Assembly (NCBI RefSeq): GCF_036711975.1
Contig: NC_091967.1
Span: forward strand, 24,056,001 to 24,120,000
From: Onthophagus taurus
Lineage: Eukaryota; Arthropoda; Insecta; Coleoptera; Scarabaeidae
Reading direction: 5' to 3'
DNA: 64,000 bases
The notes below the pieces were generated by a model, which made no database searches, was not told where the DNA came from, and was given only the letters and a program-made list of their open reading frames with translations. This document shows positions 22,401-31,701 of this stretch, in pieces. The position numbers and the translations under genes were made by a program. Within the stretch, counting starts at the first letter, position 1; every line of letters starts with the position of its first letter.

Positions 22401-23156
22401 CACGACAATAACACCGTTTTAATCACTATTATGGAGTTTTGAGCGAACGTAAGCGTTTATTATGATTTTAGGTTAGATTTATGTTACGCCATCTGGTTAA
22501 AAATACTTTGAACCAAGTTTATCAATGAGGTAAATATTTAATCCGACCCCCAAACCGATAGTTACGGATAGACCGAAAATAACTATTAGTTAGCGCTATC
22601 AACAAGGTAAATATGGTGGTAAAAGCCGATTTTTGCGCTAACCATTACTTAAAGTTAACAACCACTTTAACTAGAGGTGGTAAAAGTGGGCCTAAATGAG
22701 TTTGTTTTTAGTTAAGGTGGGTTTATGCAACGTGTTTTAGTTTCCTATTTCCTTTTTATTTCTTTTATTCAAATTTTGTTTATGCGCACGTTCATTTTTT
22801 TGTACAACGAAAGTATTTTTACAAGTCTTCAGAGACGATTCTCGCTCTCTTTAAAACCAGCTTTGATACGTGCCACACCTGTGAGTTTCGGAAATTTTTG
22901 GTGATAGCCATTTTTATAAAATTTTAAAATTATTTGGTTGGAAATTTCTATTTTCCTTATTTGGAGGATTTATTACTTGTGTGCGAAATAGTTTGGAAAG
23001 TGATTATTTCATTCCTGTTTACGGTTTATCCGGATTTTCTTCGTACCATATTTTAAAAACCAAATTTTTATCCTGGTTAAGGCCTCGAAGATCTGAGGTA
23101 AGACTTTTCTTTTAATTGAAAGAAATTATTAGTTGGATCCATTGTAACCAGTGACT

Positions 23157-23261
23157 AAATAATTTGAAAGTAATAAATTTTGTACTTTTACTGGTTAAAA
23201 ACTAAATAGAAAATAGTTTTTAACCAGTAAAAGTACAAAATTTATTACTTTCAAATTATTT
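23157..23261. repeat. Perfect 48-bp inverted repeat with 9-nt loop
   Basis: Arms 23157-23204 and 23214-23261 are exactly complementary by inspection, with loop AATAGAAAA. There is no decay, so the structure is recent or maintained. It lies inside the first intron-like interval of the T-rich block and has no counterpart in the second copy. Confidence 0.85.
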
Positions 23262-24023
23262 TCTTTTAATCCTTAATTTACAACTCTTTAACAATCTTTG
23301 AGTTATTTAACAAAATTTCTTTTTTTCCTTTTTCTTCCCACTTCTTTTTCATTTCTATTTCTTTTCTTAATTTTCTTTATTTTCGCTTTAGGCCTTTTGT
23401 ATTGGAGAGCATTTTCTTTGGTTTATTTGCATTTCCTGTTGGGAGGAAACACATTATTAAATTTTATATTGGGAGTCAATTTTTGGAATCCAATACTCCA
23501 TTTCTTTCATCTATATCCATCCTTTTCTAAGTTCTGGAAGGCGTTGCTAAGGAAGAAGACTTACTGGATTAGGTTCATCACAGTCAAGGTCAGATAAAAA
23601 CCTAAAATAAAATTTGTTTTACGAAAAGTAATTGTTTGATCATTTTTTTTTGGTTCTGAATATTAATTGTTTTGTTTTGTTGTTAGATAATTTTCATTAG
23701 CGAATATTTTTGATTTCGGTTTTATTTTTTTTATTATTACGGCTTTATTTTGAGCTCAAATATACGGAGTCGTGCGGGTTCAATTTAGGGATTTTCTTTT
23801 TAGTTTTTTTGTTTTTTTTTCCATTGTTCAATTGTTTATTTTGTTTTTGATTTTTGCGAAATTCTAAATTTAATTTTTTTGTTGTTTATTTTTTTTTTGC
23901 TTTTCGTTCTTTGGGTATTATCCCAAATAAATATTATTGCAACTCAAATCTTCGACTTATTTTTTGTTGTTGTATTTGTTGTTTTTTCATTTGTTTACAA
24001 CACTCACTTTACCAACTTCACGG

Positions 24024-24062
24024 CACAGTTCGTGGACAATACGGGAGCAACTGTGTGGCGCC
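24024..24062 (+). other. Hairpin plus TGGCGCC, copy 1
   Basis: CACAGTT (24024-24030) pairs with AACTGTG (24049-24055) across an 18-nt loop, followed directly by TGGCGCC. CCAACTTC precedes it by 4 nt. Copy 2 has the same geometry with different stem bases. TGGCGCC is also how many lysine-type primer-binding sites begin, but the match stops after 7 nt. Confidence 0.55.
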
Positions 24063-25472
24063 TTAAAGAAATTCTACCCGACCCAATTTCCAACACTTTT
24101 CCTTTACAATTTTCTTTACCTTTTACCTTTACATTGGTCCTTTAAGCTTTTCCTTTACATTTTATTGTTGTTAAAAACCAAATATTAGTTTTAAATTACG
24201 GTTAACTAGTTACCTTTTGCTTTGAATTAGACAAGTTTTAAATTTTCAATGTTAGGGGGTGCTGTTGATTTTAAATTTGTGGCTTGAGCGCGCTTGTTAT
24301 TTTGAGTAGTAAGAATAGAAACGAGTTTTTTTGGGGAGATTTGGGTAATTTTCCAACGGAAAAGGAGGTCTCGATCTCTTTTGTTAACCAGCGTTTGGGG
24401 CGTAAGGATTGGGTAACGAATTAGCGACATTTTGATTTTTGGGGTCTCGTGTGAGAATTTTGGAAGTCGTTTATCCAGATTTTTCGGGGTTATTGTTGCC
24501 CATCTAGAAATTTTATTATTGTGGAAGTCATTCGACGAATTGTTAACGGTTTTACCGGATATTATTTGGTCCCGATACTTCACATTTTGCTGGTTTAGAA
24601 AACCTCAGTACATCTAGAGGTAGGTTTTTTAATTACCCTTACGTTTTTTATATAACTTAAATATAAATCCTTTCTACTCTTTTTTTTTCTAATTTTCTTT
24701 AATATGTAGGTTTTAATTACGAGCCTACAAATTCCATCTTCTGAATAATTGTTCGAGTACTAGAGCAAAGGTTTATACAAGGAACAATGCCAACTATCTT
24801 TTAATCCTTACCAACGAAGTGCTCCTGGAGGACGTTTGCTGGTTGTTGGTGTGTTTTCAACCCGTGGAAGTAAGATAAGATACTCGGAGAGGAACCAGGA
24901 ATAAAGGTCAGAGTGATCCAGTTTGTTTTAAGTCTCTGGCTAATTTTTTTTTGTTCTAAAAGAAAAATAATTTGATTATTGTGTTAAATTTAATTTAAAA
25001 GTTTCATGTTAATTACCTCTTTGGAGTATAGTCCAAAGTTTTGTAATTACTTTATTATTGAGACTCTTTTTTTTTATCATCTCATTTAATTATTGTAAAG
25101 ATAGTGGTCAGATTTTGAGGGAAAATTTTGGTTAGTTTTGTTTTCGATTTTTTTTTATATTAAATTTTCCGTTCACCTGGTAGAGATCTCAATCAAACAG
25201 GGACGTAACGCGGTCAAATTTAGGGTTCATTTTCTATTGCTTATTTGTTTTGAATTAATGTTTTTTTACCCCATTATTTCGGGGTACTATTTATTCGTTT
25301 CACTATTCATAATTTTTTTATATATTTATATTATTTTTTTATTATTACATCGTTCATTACTGTTTCCTTAATTTAATAAATTTAAATGTGCGATATAAAA
25401 TTTTAATTTCCTTTGATTATTTCAATTTTGTTTATCTGTTTCTATCGTATCTTTTCTTCGCCAACTTCTCTT

Positions 25473-25511
25473 CGCAATTAGAGTGATTCGTGGTGTAAAT
25501 TGCGTGGCGCC
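25473..25511 (+). other. Hairpin plus TGGCGCC, copy 2
   Basis: CGCAATT (25473-25479) pairs with AATTGCG (25498-25504) across an 18-nt loop, followed by TGGCGCC. Spacing from the upstream CCAACTTC is identical to copy 1. The stem differs from copy 1 by changes on both sides that keep pairing. Confidence 0.55.
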
Positions 25512-25679
25512 TTTTTATAAATATTGCCTACCCCTATCTTCACTGGGAAGCCGAGGTACCGCGAATATCGCCATTATTTAGTGGGGGGTGATTTTGTTGA
25601 TTTTGGATGTTTTGTTAATTATAATCGCGTTAATCGTGTTGAAAAAAAAAAGACGTCATAGTCATTTAGTTTTAATAAA

Positions 25680-25935
25680 TCTAATAGGGCTTTGGGCCTA
25701 TTAGACCCAACCCGTGTGTTCGTGTCGCTCTTTGTCATGTAACTTTTTATCATAAATGATAAAAATTGTACAGGTAATTTATTTCAATTATGTATAAAAC
25801 GTTCCTGGGGCATCCCCTGCGTTGTAACTATACGGCGTTTCTTCTATTTAGGGGAAGTCCTGAATACAAGAAGTAATTCTTTCGGTTACTTTTGAATAAG
25901 AAGGTAAATTTTTGTTTGCTATCAGGGAATCATAA
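25680..25935 (+). repeat. Dispersed repeat X, plus-oriented copy
   Basis: Same sequence as the interrupted copy at 13.9-15.7 kb in opposite orientation, and uninterrupted here. It ends GCTATCAGGG, after which the piggyBac relic starts. It follows the T-rich block and may be its 3' end. The two X copies agree only from GGGCTTTGGGCC onward. Confidence 0.7.
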
Positions 25936-25939
25936 ACAG

Positions 25940-27107
25940 GAATTATAACATTCTATAATAATACAAAGAGTGGTGTTGATGTAGTTGATAGAATGATTAC
26001 ATTTTACAACGTTGCTCGAAACACAAGGCGGTGGCCATTGGTAGTTTCTTCGGCATACTGAATGTAGCAGCAATCAACGCATTCATAATAAATAAAAGTA
26101 ATAGCCCCGATGGCGAATTTTCAAACAGCAGGCTACACTGAGAAAAATAATGTGGGAAAACGACCTAAAATTTAGTCATATTATGTAGAATTTTTAGTCA
26201 AAAATTAGCTAACTACTACTACTAGTTATAAAAACTAATTCTATTTCGATAATTTAAGATAGATAAATGATCGAAAAATATATCTTATAAATACCTAATC
26301 AAATTAGTTTCAATATATAGTATTAATAGATGTTTTTACTATTAATATTATTTTTATTATTAATGGTTGTACATAGCTTTATTACTTAAATATAGACGTC
26401 TTACCTAATTTTTTGTATTAAGAAATATTTTCTATAAACGATCGATGTAATGACTAAAATACATTTAAATAAAGTATTTAATAATAGTACATTTGTCCAT
26501 TTAGGTAAAATATTTCATTGTTAAATGTATATAGATATTCAGACTAGAACAAAATACACAAAATACCAAATACTTTAGGTAACTAAACTACTCAACAACT
26601 AGACTTATCAACGAGTTTTCACGACGTAGTTTCTTTTTCTAAAAATTAGTTATATCTCCTCAGTAAATAGATAAATTAACTATCATAAATTTGACTAATT
26701 AGAATTGTATATGTCGGCTAAATTACGTTAGGTAAATCAATAAATTTTCTAGCAAAAATGACTATTTGTCTAACAACTAAATTGATTTAGTTCAATTTTC
26801 CATATCATTTTTCTCAGTGTACTGTTTTTGGAGGAGCTGGGCAAGAAATTAATTTTAGAAAATATGAAAATACGAGCTAATAAACCGACCCTACCGCGGA
26901 AAGTAAGAGGACTAGCGGCTCAATTATCAGGAATTATCAGGACTCCCAACTTCACAAGAATCTCAAACGGTTTCGACTGGTCGACAAAGGTGTAAATACT
27001 GCAAGGACCGAAAATCGAAACATTTTTGCAAGTTTTGTGGTACTTGCATCTGTTTGGAGCATTCAAATCCATGCTGCACCGACTGCGCAGAGAATTTTGT
27101 TTAAGAT
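25940..27107 (+). pseudogene. piggyBac transposase C-terminal half, split by a MITE
   Basis: At 25965-26100 the frames give SGVDVVDRMITFYNVARNTR, RWPLVV and FGILNVAAINAFIINKSN, the conserved region containing the last catalytic Asp area (GVDxxD) of piggyBac transposases. After the MITE, 26821-26960 gives LFLEELGKKLILENMKIRAN and LPRKVRGLAAQLS. From about 26985 an intact Cys-rich domain reads RQRCKYCKDRKSKHFC, CKFCGTCICLEH and CCTDCAENFV, then TAA. Frame shifts separate the parts and the N-terminal two thirds is missing. The element end and its TTAA target were not found. Confidence 0.87.
26136..26819. mobile_element. 684-bp MITE with CACTGAGAAAAAT termini, TA target
   Basis: It begins CACTGAGAAAAATAATG and ends with the complement of CACTGAGAAAAATGATATG. 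TA lies on each side (26134-26135, 26820-26821). It interrupts the piggyBac ORF between two regions that are adjacent in the protein, confirming the borders. The interior is AT-rich with repeated ACTAAT/ATTAGT words and no ORF. CACTGAG-type ends occur in several insect MITE families. Confidence 0.85.
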
Positions 27108-27229
27108 GTTTGACCATCTACATTTTGTGCATAGACTGTATACATATCAAAATTCTATTTTTTTTGTGTTTATTGAACATTTTAGTTTACAGCCCGTGAT
27201 TTTTAAACCTTCGTCCAGACTTTCAAGGG

Positions 27230-27700
27230 TCCATCTGGAACAGAAGGGAGAAAAAGGATGGAAATCACCCACCTCGTTCCCGGTGCAAGGTAAAGTAATA
27301 AATTAGACTAAAAGTAATGGAAAGGCTTGGTTTTGTTTTCCATGATGAGCAAGAACGTCCGAGATGACTTACCACCCAACGAGCATGGAAAAAAGCCACC
27401 CAATTACGACATAAGCCCCGTCCCAACCAGGAATGGAAGAAGAGAAGGTGAGGTGGGAACCACCCACCGCGATTCCGGTACGAGGTAAGCAAATAATTCA
27501 TACAAAGAGTAATATAATGTTTGTTTATTTCATGCTGAAAATATCCGAGACTTTCTACGATCCATTTTGAAGACAATAGGTAGAGGAAAACAAAGTCGAA
27601 AATGAAGGAAACGGATGGAGGACGCCAACTCTGAATAAATGCCTTTCTGGCGGTTCCGGAGAGAAGACGAGTTTTTTTGAGGTCCATGTAGGCAGCCCCC
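27230..27700. repeat. Two-copy tandem repeat (~190-bp period)
   Basis: The segment ending ATCACCCACCTCGTTCCCGG (about 27267-27286) recurs diverged as ACCACCCACCGCGATTCCGG (about 27460-27479). Both are preceded by GGAAGAAG- or GGGAGAAA-like purines and followed by a GGTAA(A/G) word. The 140-codon minus-strand ORF across it (27265-27687) resembles no known protein. Confidence 0.5.
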
Positions 27701-27764
27701 CGACGAAAAGTTTTGTACCCCTACGATTTTTAAACTATAACGTTTTTTGTGATGAAAACGAACC

Positions 27765-29008
27765 TTTTAGTACACCACAATATTGTACTAGTTTTGTACC
27801 TTAATGTACCGATGAAAAAATGTTTTGTACCCCAACGGTTTCCGAGAAACAACCCCTTTTATAAGGCTAGGGCTGGCAGAAAGTTACATTCTGGCGGTTT
27901 AACATACAAACTTGCCATTTTTTGTGCGTTATAGTATTGTACTAGTTTTGTACCTTAATGTACCGGTGAAAAATATTCTGGCGATTTTTATTCATGAATG
28001 GCTTCTGCAAGAAATCAAAACAGGGGAATACCAGCGATTAAATGCTTACTTCGTACAGAAAACATAAAAAAAGTAATTTCTACACAGTACATTTCTTCCA
28101 TCAAAATATGTACTAATAATTATACTATAAAATATTGAATAATTAAGAAAATTTAATTTGTTCTCGATACCTATCTCAGTTACCTATCGAAATATTATAT
28201 ACGTTGTGATGTTGCATACTTTATGATGTTACTGTCCAAAATCCCATATTAAACCTTATCAATTGTTACTACAAATTATTAATATCTTAAGAACGACTGC
28301 TGATCAGAACAAAAGTTAAACTTTATTTTCGATTTAAAATTAATTTCTCCTTGCAAAATATTAGTTAATCTAAAACTAAATAAAATACTAGTACATCAAC
28401 AAAAAATCGGGAGTATTCTCCCCGGGACTTTCTCGTAATATCTATATTAAAAACTATAGTATATGGGAAAGAATCGCTCGGGTGCTTAGGTAAGTTACCA
28501 CTTCCGGTTGTGCAATATGCATGAAATCTTAGATATGGTATTTGTTAGTTATTATGTGAATCTGTACCAAATATGAACCAAATAGCTTGATCAAAAACTA
28601 TACTTTATATGAAATAGATCGGACATGTGTCTAGGCGAATTTCGCTCAAAAGTTGATACAGATCTACTTTTTTGCTCTAATTGACGTATATAAAATTTGA
28701 GCAACGTAGTTTGTCGTGTTTTCGAGTTATCTTGCTTATAGACATACAGACACACAGACAGTTCCAATACTTTCTCTTTGTATAGAAAAAGTAAAAAACT
28801 AGTACACTACTATAACGCACAGAAAATGGCAAATTTGTGAACTAAATCGCCAGAATGTAACTTTCAGCCAGCCCCCGCCTTATTAAAGGGGTTGTTTTTC
28901 GGAAACCGGTGGGGTACAAAACTTTTTCACCGGTACATTAAGGTACAAAACTAATAGAATACTATAACGCACAGAAAATGGCAAATTTGTGAGCTAAATC
29001 GCCAGAAT
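27765..29008. mobile_element. Fold-back element with ~215-bp internally repeated arms
   Basis: The left arm (27765-27985) and right arm (28795-29008) are inverted copies. Within each arm a ~145-bp unit is repeated at least in part. It contains TTTTGTACCTTAATGTACCG, ACGGTTTCCGA, GTTACATTCTGGCG and TGCCATTTT(T/C)TGTGCGTTATAG. The ~800-bp middle has no ORF. Tandem repeats inside inverted arms are typical of fold-back transposons. Target duplications could not be fixed. Confidence 0.68.
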
Positions 29009-29189
29009 TAGATTAGAATTCGTTAACCGACATTTCCGGTGTTTTTCAGTAAAAACGGTTGAAGTGGTGTTTGAATTTTGGTTTATAAAGATTTTTCTTA
29101 TCCAAGTTTAACTAAATATCTTCTAAGCGACTAATGAAACCAATACGTTATAACAGTAATAAAAGTATAAGTACGAAGGCTTTCACGGC

Positions 29190-29380
29190 CGGTGTTAATT
29201 AAACTAAAACTAGAACTAACACTTCCTAACTTCCTAACTTTTGGGTTAAGCCGTGCGTTTTTTGAAAAAATGTTTGACGTTTCGGATGCCATGTTGGAAC
29301 CTTCTTCAGAAACAAGTTCAAAGTGACACTAGGTCTAGTGTTAGTTTTAGTTATAGTGCTAGTGTTAAAGTGTTGCAATA
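29190..29380 (-). repeat. CTAGAACTAACAC repeat with hammerhead core
   Basis: It starts AAACTAAAACTAGAACTAAC and ends with the complementary CTAGTGTTAGTTTTAGTT, the same words as the tandem repeats at 7.5-9.0 kb and 34.9-35.4 kb. GGGTTAAGCCGTGCG is a variant of the palindrome core there. Between them lies a hammerhead-type motif, which links this repeat family to HHR-bearing elements. Confidence 0.6.
29271..29314 (-). ncRNA. Hammerhead ribozyme motif
   Basis: Minus strand: stem I TGTTT/AAACA, CTGAAGA, stem II starting GG and ending CC with a U-U mismatch and one bulge, GAAA, self-complementary ACGT stem III and GTC cleavage triplet. The core is canonical and stem II is imperfect. Confidence 0.62.
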
Positions 29381-29599
29381 ACTAGTGATAGACAACAGTC
29401 CATTGATATCACATTTTGCAATATTTTTTGTTAAAGGTAAATGTACCTTGAAAATTAAGTATATAAATCCATTGTTCATTATTGCCTTATTTAATTCTCT
29501 TACTTTCATGAATTATAGAGTTAAAATGAATTAGTACGGTAAGGAATTGAATAGAAAATCTTAAAGAGATTAGTTTATATACTGCATGATATATAGTGC

Positions 29600-31400
29600 T
29601 ACCATAGAACAAAGTTCCTTTGGTTGATACAGCTGGTATAGGTATGTGCATCTACGGAAGCCACGGTATTTCGCACGTAATACCGGGACGGCGACGGCAA
29701 CAATTAATATTGGACCGGCTACCGATTATTTTTTGTCCACGGCGACGTACTCGAGCGCGACGTAACACTTACCACGTGCAAGAGAACTGCGGACGCGATT
29801 TATCAACGGATTCACTGGAATTCCAAACGAACGCCATACCATTAAAGTATCTCGATAAAAGTTTTAAAATCTCCGCGAAAACAAATACACGTACACATTG
29901 TGGAGTTATTTTACATTTTACACCATACATACTTTTATTTATTACAACCCGTGGAAAAAAGTTCAAGAAATCTTTTGGCTCGTTCGGATTCCATCGATTA
30001 CCATCAATGGAAAAGATCGTAAACTAACGAAATGACAACGGCAATTATCCATAATGGTAGTCGGTCATATAGCCTATATAGCGGAGACTTACGTTCGTCG
30101 GAGACAAAAGGCGATCCCGCTCGTAGAAATTATCGGCAGCCCTGTACGGCATTAGAGATAATGAGCCCGCGGGAACGTATGAGACAAACCGGGGAGAAAG
30201 AGCATTAACAATCGAATAACTGGTTCGGCACCGTTGCCAGATCGAGATGTAAAGCGCGGACGATCCCACGGTCCATAGAATCGCCGATCAAACGTGGCAA
30301 TGCGTTCCGAGAGGTGCCTGCTTTATTTCGAATGTCACCGACGACTTTGGTTTACGATTCCAACGTCAGAACTAGCATAATGCCATACTACTATTCCTTA
30401 GATCGACAACACTAAATCGTCCATGATAAATAGTACACAGAGTTTTCAGACTCAGACAAAACCTTAATGTTACATTATTTTCGACCACGTGTAGTTCCTG
30501 CTTTAAGACTGTTCAAGATGTAATGTGTTATAAGTTTATATGTATAAAGAAATGCTACAAGATATACAGTGTGGTAATTAATTATCGTACGTCATCATTG
30601 CAAGTATGCAACCAATATCACAGTATTCGTATTGCAATACGCAAATCGCGTATTGTGTTGCATACTTGCAATGATGACGTCGGGTACGATAATTAATTAA
30701 CACACTGTATATCATATACATTTGACGCGTACTTTATATAAACTTTAAAAATTATTTATACTAGTGCGATGAATGTAGATCATGTAAATTAAACATCCTC
30801 GTACCAAATCGTTCCTGAGATTAAGGTGGTTTGCGCACGTTGCGTGTCTAATGGGTCCATTCGCAGAATCCTGATTGTGAAAAATAGCAGGAGCGCGTCC
30901 GATAAAGCCGATGCAAGAGCCGCTTCGGTGCACGGAATCGAAGAAATTTATCGGTCGGGCCCCGTTTAGACCTAAATCAGGTCCGGACCGAGCCATATCG
31001 CGGCGTCATATTTCACGGTAATGAATATCCCTTTTCAGGTTGCGATCGCCCTCCGCGCGTCCTCGCCGCGCCGTTTTCTACATTGATTTCGTCCTTCTTT
31101 CGCACGTTGATTGCGGCGCGCTCTCGCTATTTGAATATTTATATATAGGGCGTTGAATAACGAGGCGCTGAAGCTTTTTCAGCGCCCGGATCAGTGCCAT
31201 AATGTCACCGGTCGAAATTAAGTAGCGCTTGTTTATGGCGTTGCGCCGGACCGGACTCCGGTCGTAAGTCATAGTCGCTAACGAGTCGAATGTTACTTTA
31301 TGACCCAAACTGACCGCGACGTCCTGTGTACTCCTGCCGCAGGATATCCACGTGTGTATATCAACGATCTCGAAACGATATCGTTTAAATCATACCAGAC
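29600..31400. other. CpG-rich unique DNA (island 4), carrying one MITE
   Basis: GC- and CpG-rich sequence with short unrelated ORFs, e.g. 135 codons at 29620-30027 (+) with no recognisable domain. It is broken by the 141-bp MITE at 30567. Blocks such as GCGTCATATTTCACGG and GTTTATGGCG are unlike neighbouring transposon DNA. No host exon could be proven. Confidence 0.42.
30567..30707. mobile_element. 141-bp palindromic MITE, TA target (family M1)
   Basis: The ends CAGTGTGGTAATTAATTATC and the complement of CAGTGTGTTAATTAATTATC continue as inverted repeats through GTCATCATTGCAAGTATGCAAC, so nearly the whole element folds on itself. TA flanks it (30565-30566, 30708-30709). Parts of the same family occur at 31601-31699 and 36400-36475. 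There is no ORF. Confidence 0.85.
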
Positions 31401-31600
31401 AAAACGTTCTTAGATTTCGATTTTTTACAGAAGTTATCTATGAATTTTATGATAGTAACTTTTAACGTATTGCAACAAAGAGTTATAAAAGACACACTTT
31501 TGCTGTAAGAAACCGTTTTCTTTTGTTGAGTCACTTTTTTTAGCATTATAGGTAGTAAAATCCCTATATAACGGACCTCGTTAGATCGGACTTCGGACTT

Positions 31601-31699
31601 TATTGCAATACGCAATTTGCGTATTGCAATACCAATACTGTGATATTGGTTGCATACTTGCAATGATTACGTCGGATACGATAATTAATTAACACACTG
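31601..31699. repeat. Right half of an M1 MITE
   Basis: TATTGCAATACGCAATTTGC through GTTGCATACTTGCAATGATT to AATTAACACACTG matches the right half of the MITE at 30567, with a longer central hairpin. It abuts the 3' end of the LOA-like element, so one insertion truncated the other. Confidence 0.78.
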
Positions 31700-31701
31700 T
31701 A

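Larger units (their letters stand above)
17763..22692 (+). mobile_element. PIF/Harbinger DNA transposon with nested insertions
   Basis: The ends are inverted: GGCCCGCTTTTACCACC at 17763 and, reverse-complemented, GGCCCACTTTTACCACC at 22692. TAA flanks both sides (17760-17762 and 22693-22695), the 3-bp TWA target of PIF/Harbinger. Without the LTR element (18264-21631 plus its target duplication) about 1.56 kb remains. This holds a Myb/SANT-like ORF on the plus strand and the N terminus of a HARBI1-like transposase on the minus strand. The DDE catalytic part is missing, so the element is internally deleted and non-autonomous. Confidence 0.85.
22840..25515 (+). repeat. T-rich block: two diverged tandem copies of ~1.45 kb
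   Basis: Both copies are strongly T-rich on the plus strand and keep the same order of landmarks. First is a segment with TTACCGGAT or TTATCCGGAT and CTGGTT, ending in a splice-donor-like GAG|GTA(A/G)G (23098, 24620). A pyrimidine tract and TTTAG or TGTAG follow (23392, 24712), then AAGGTCAGA. Next is a block ending TTTAGGG (23785, 25225), and finally CCAACTTC, a 7-bp hairpin and TGGCGCCTT (24012-24064, 25461-25513). The copies differ at many sites. No conserved reading frame was found, so it looks like non-coding or LTR-like sequence. It abuts the Harbinger end at 22692 and repeat X at 25680. Confidence 0.55.

Noticed and set aside
23298-24188. Phe/Leu-rich ORFs (60-99 codons) in the T-rich block
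   Set aside because: T-rich DNA read in frame always gives Phe/Leu/Ile-rich strings. The two tandem copies do not conserve a frame.
27265-27687. 140-codon minus-strand ORF
   Set aside because: It overlies a two-copy tandem repeat and shows no recognisable domain.
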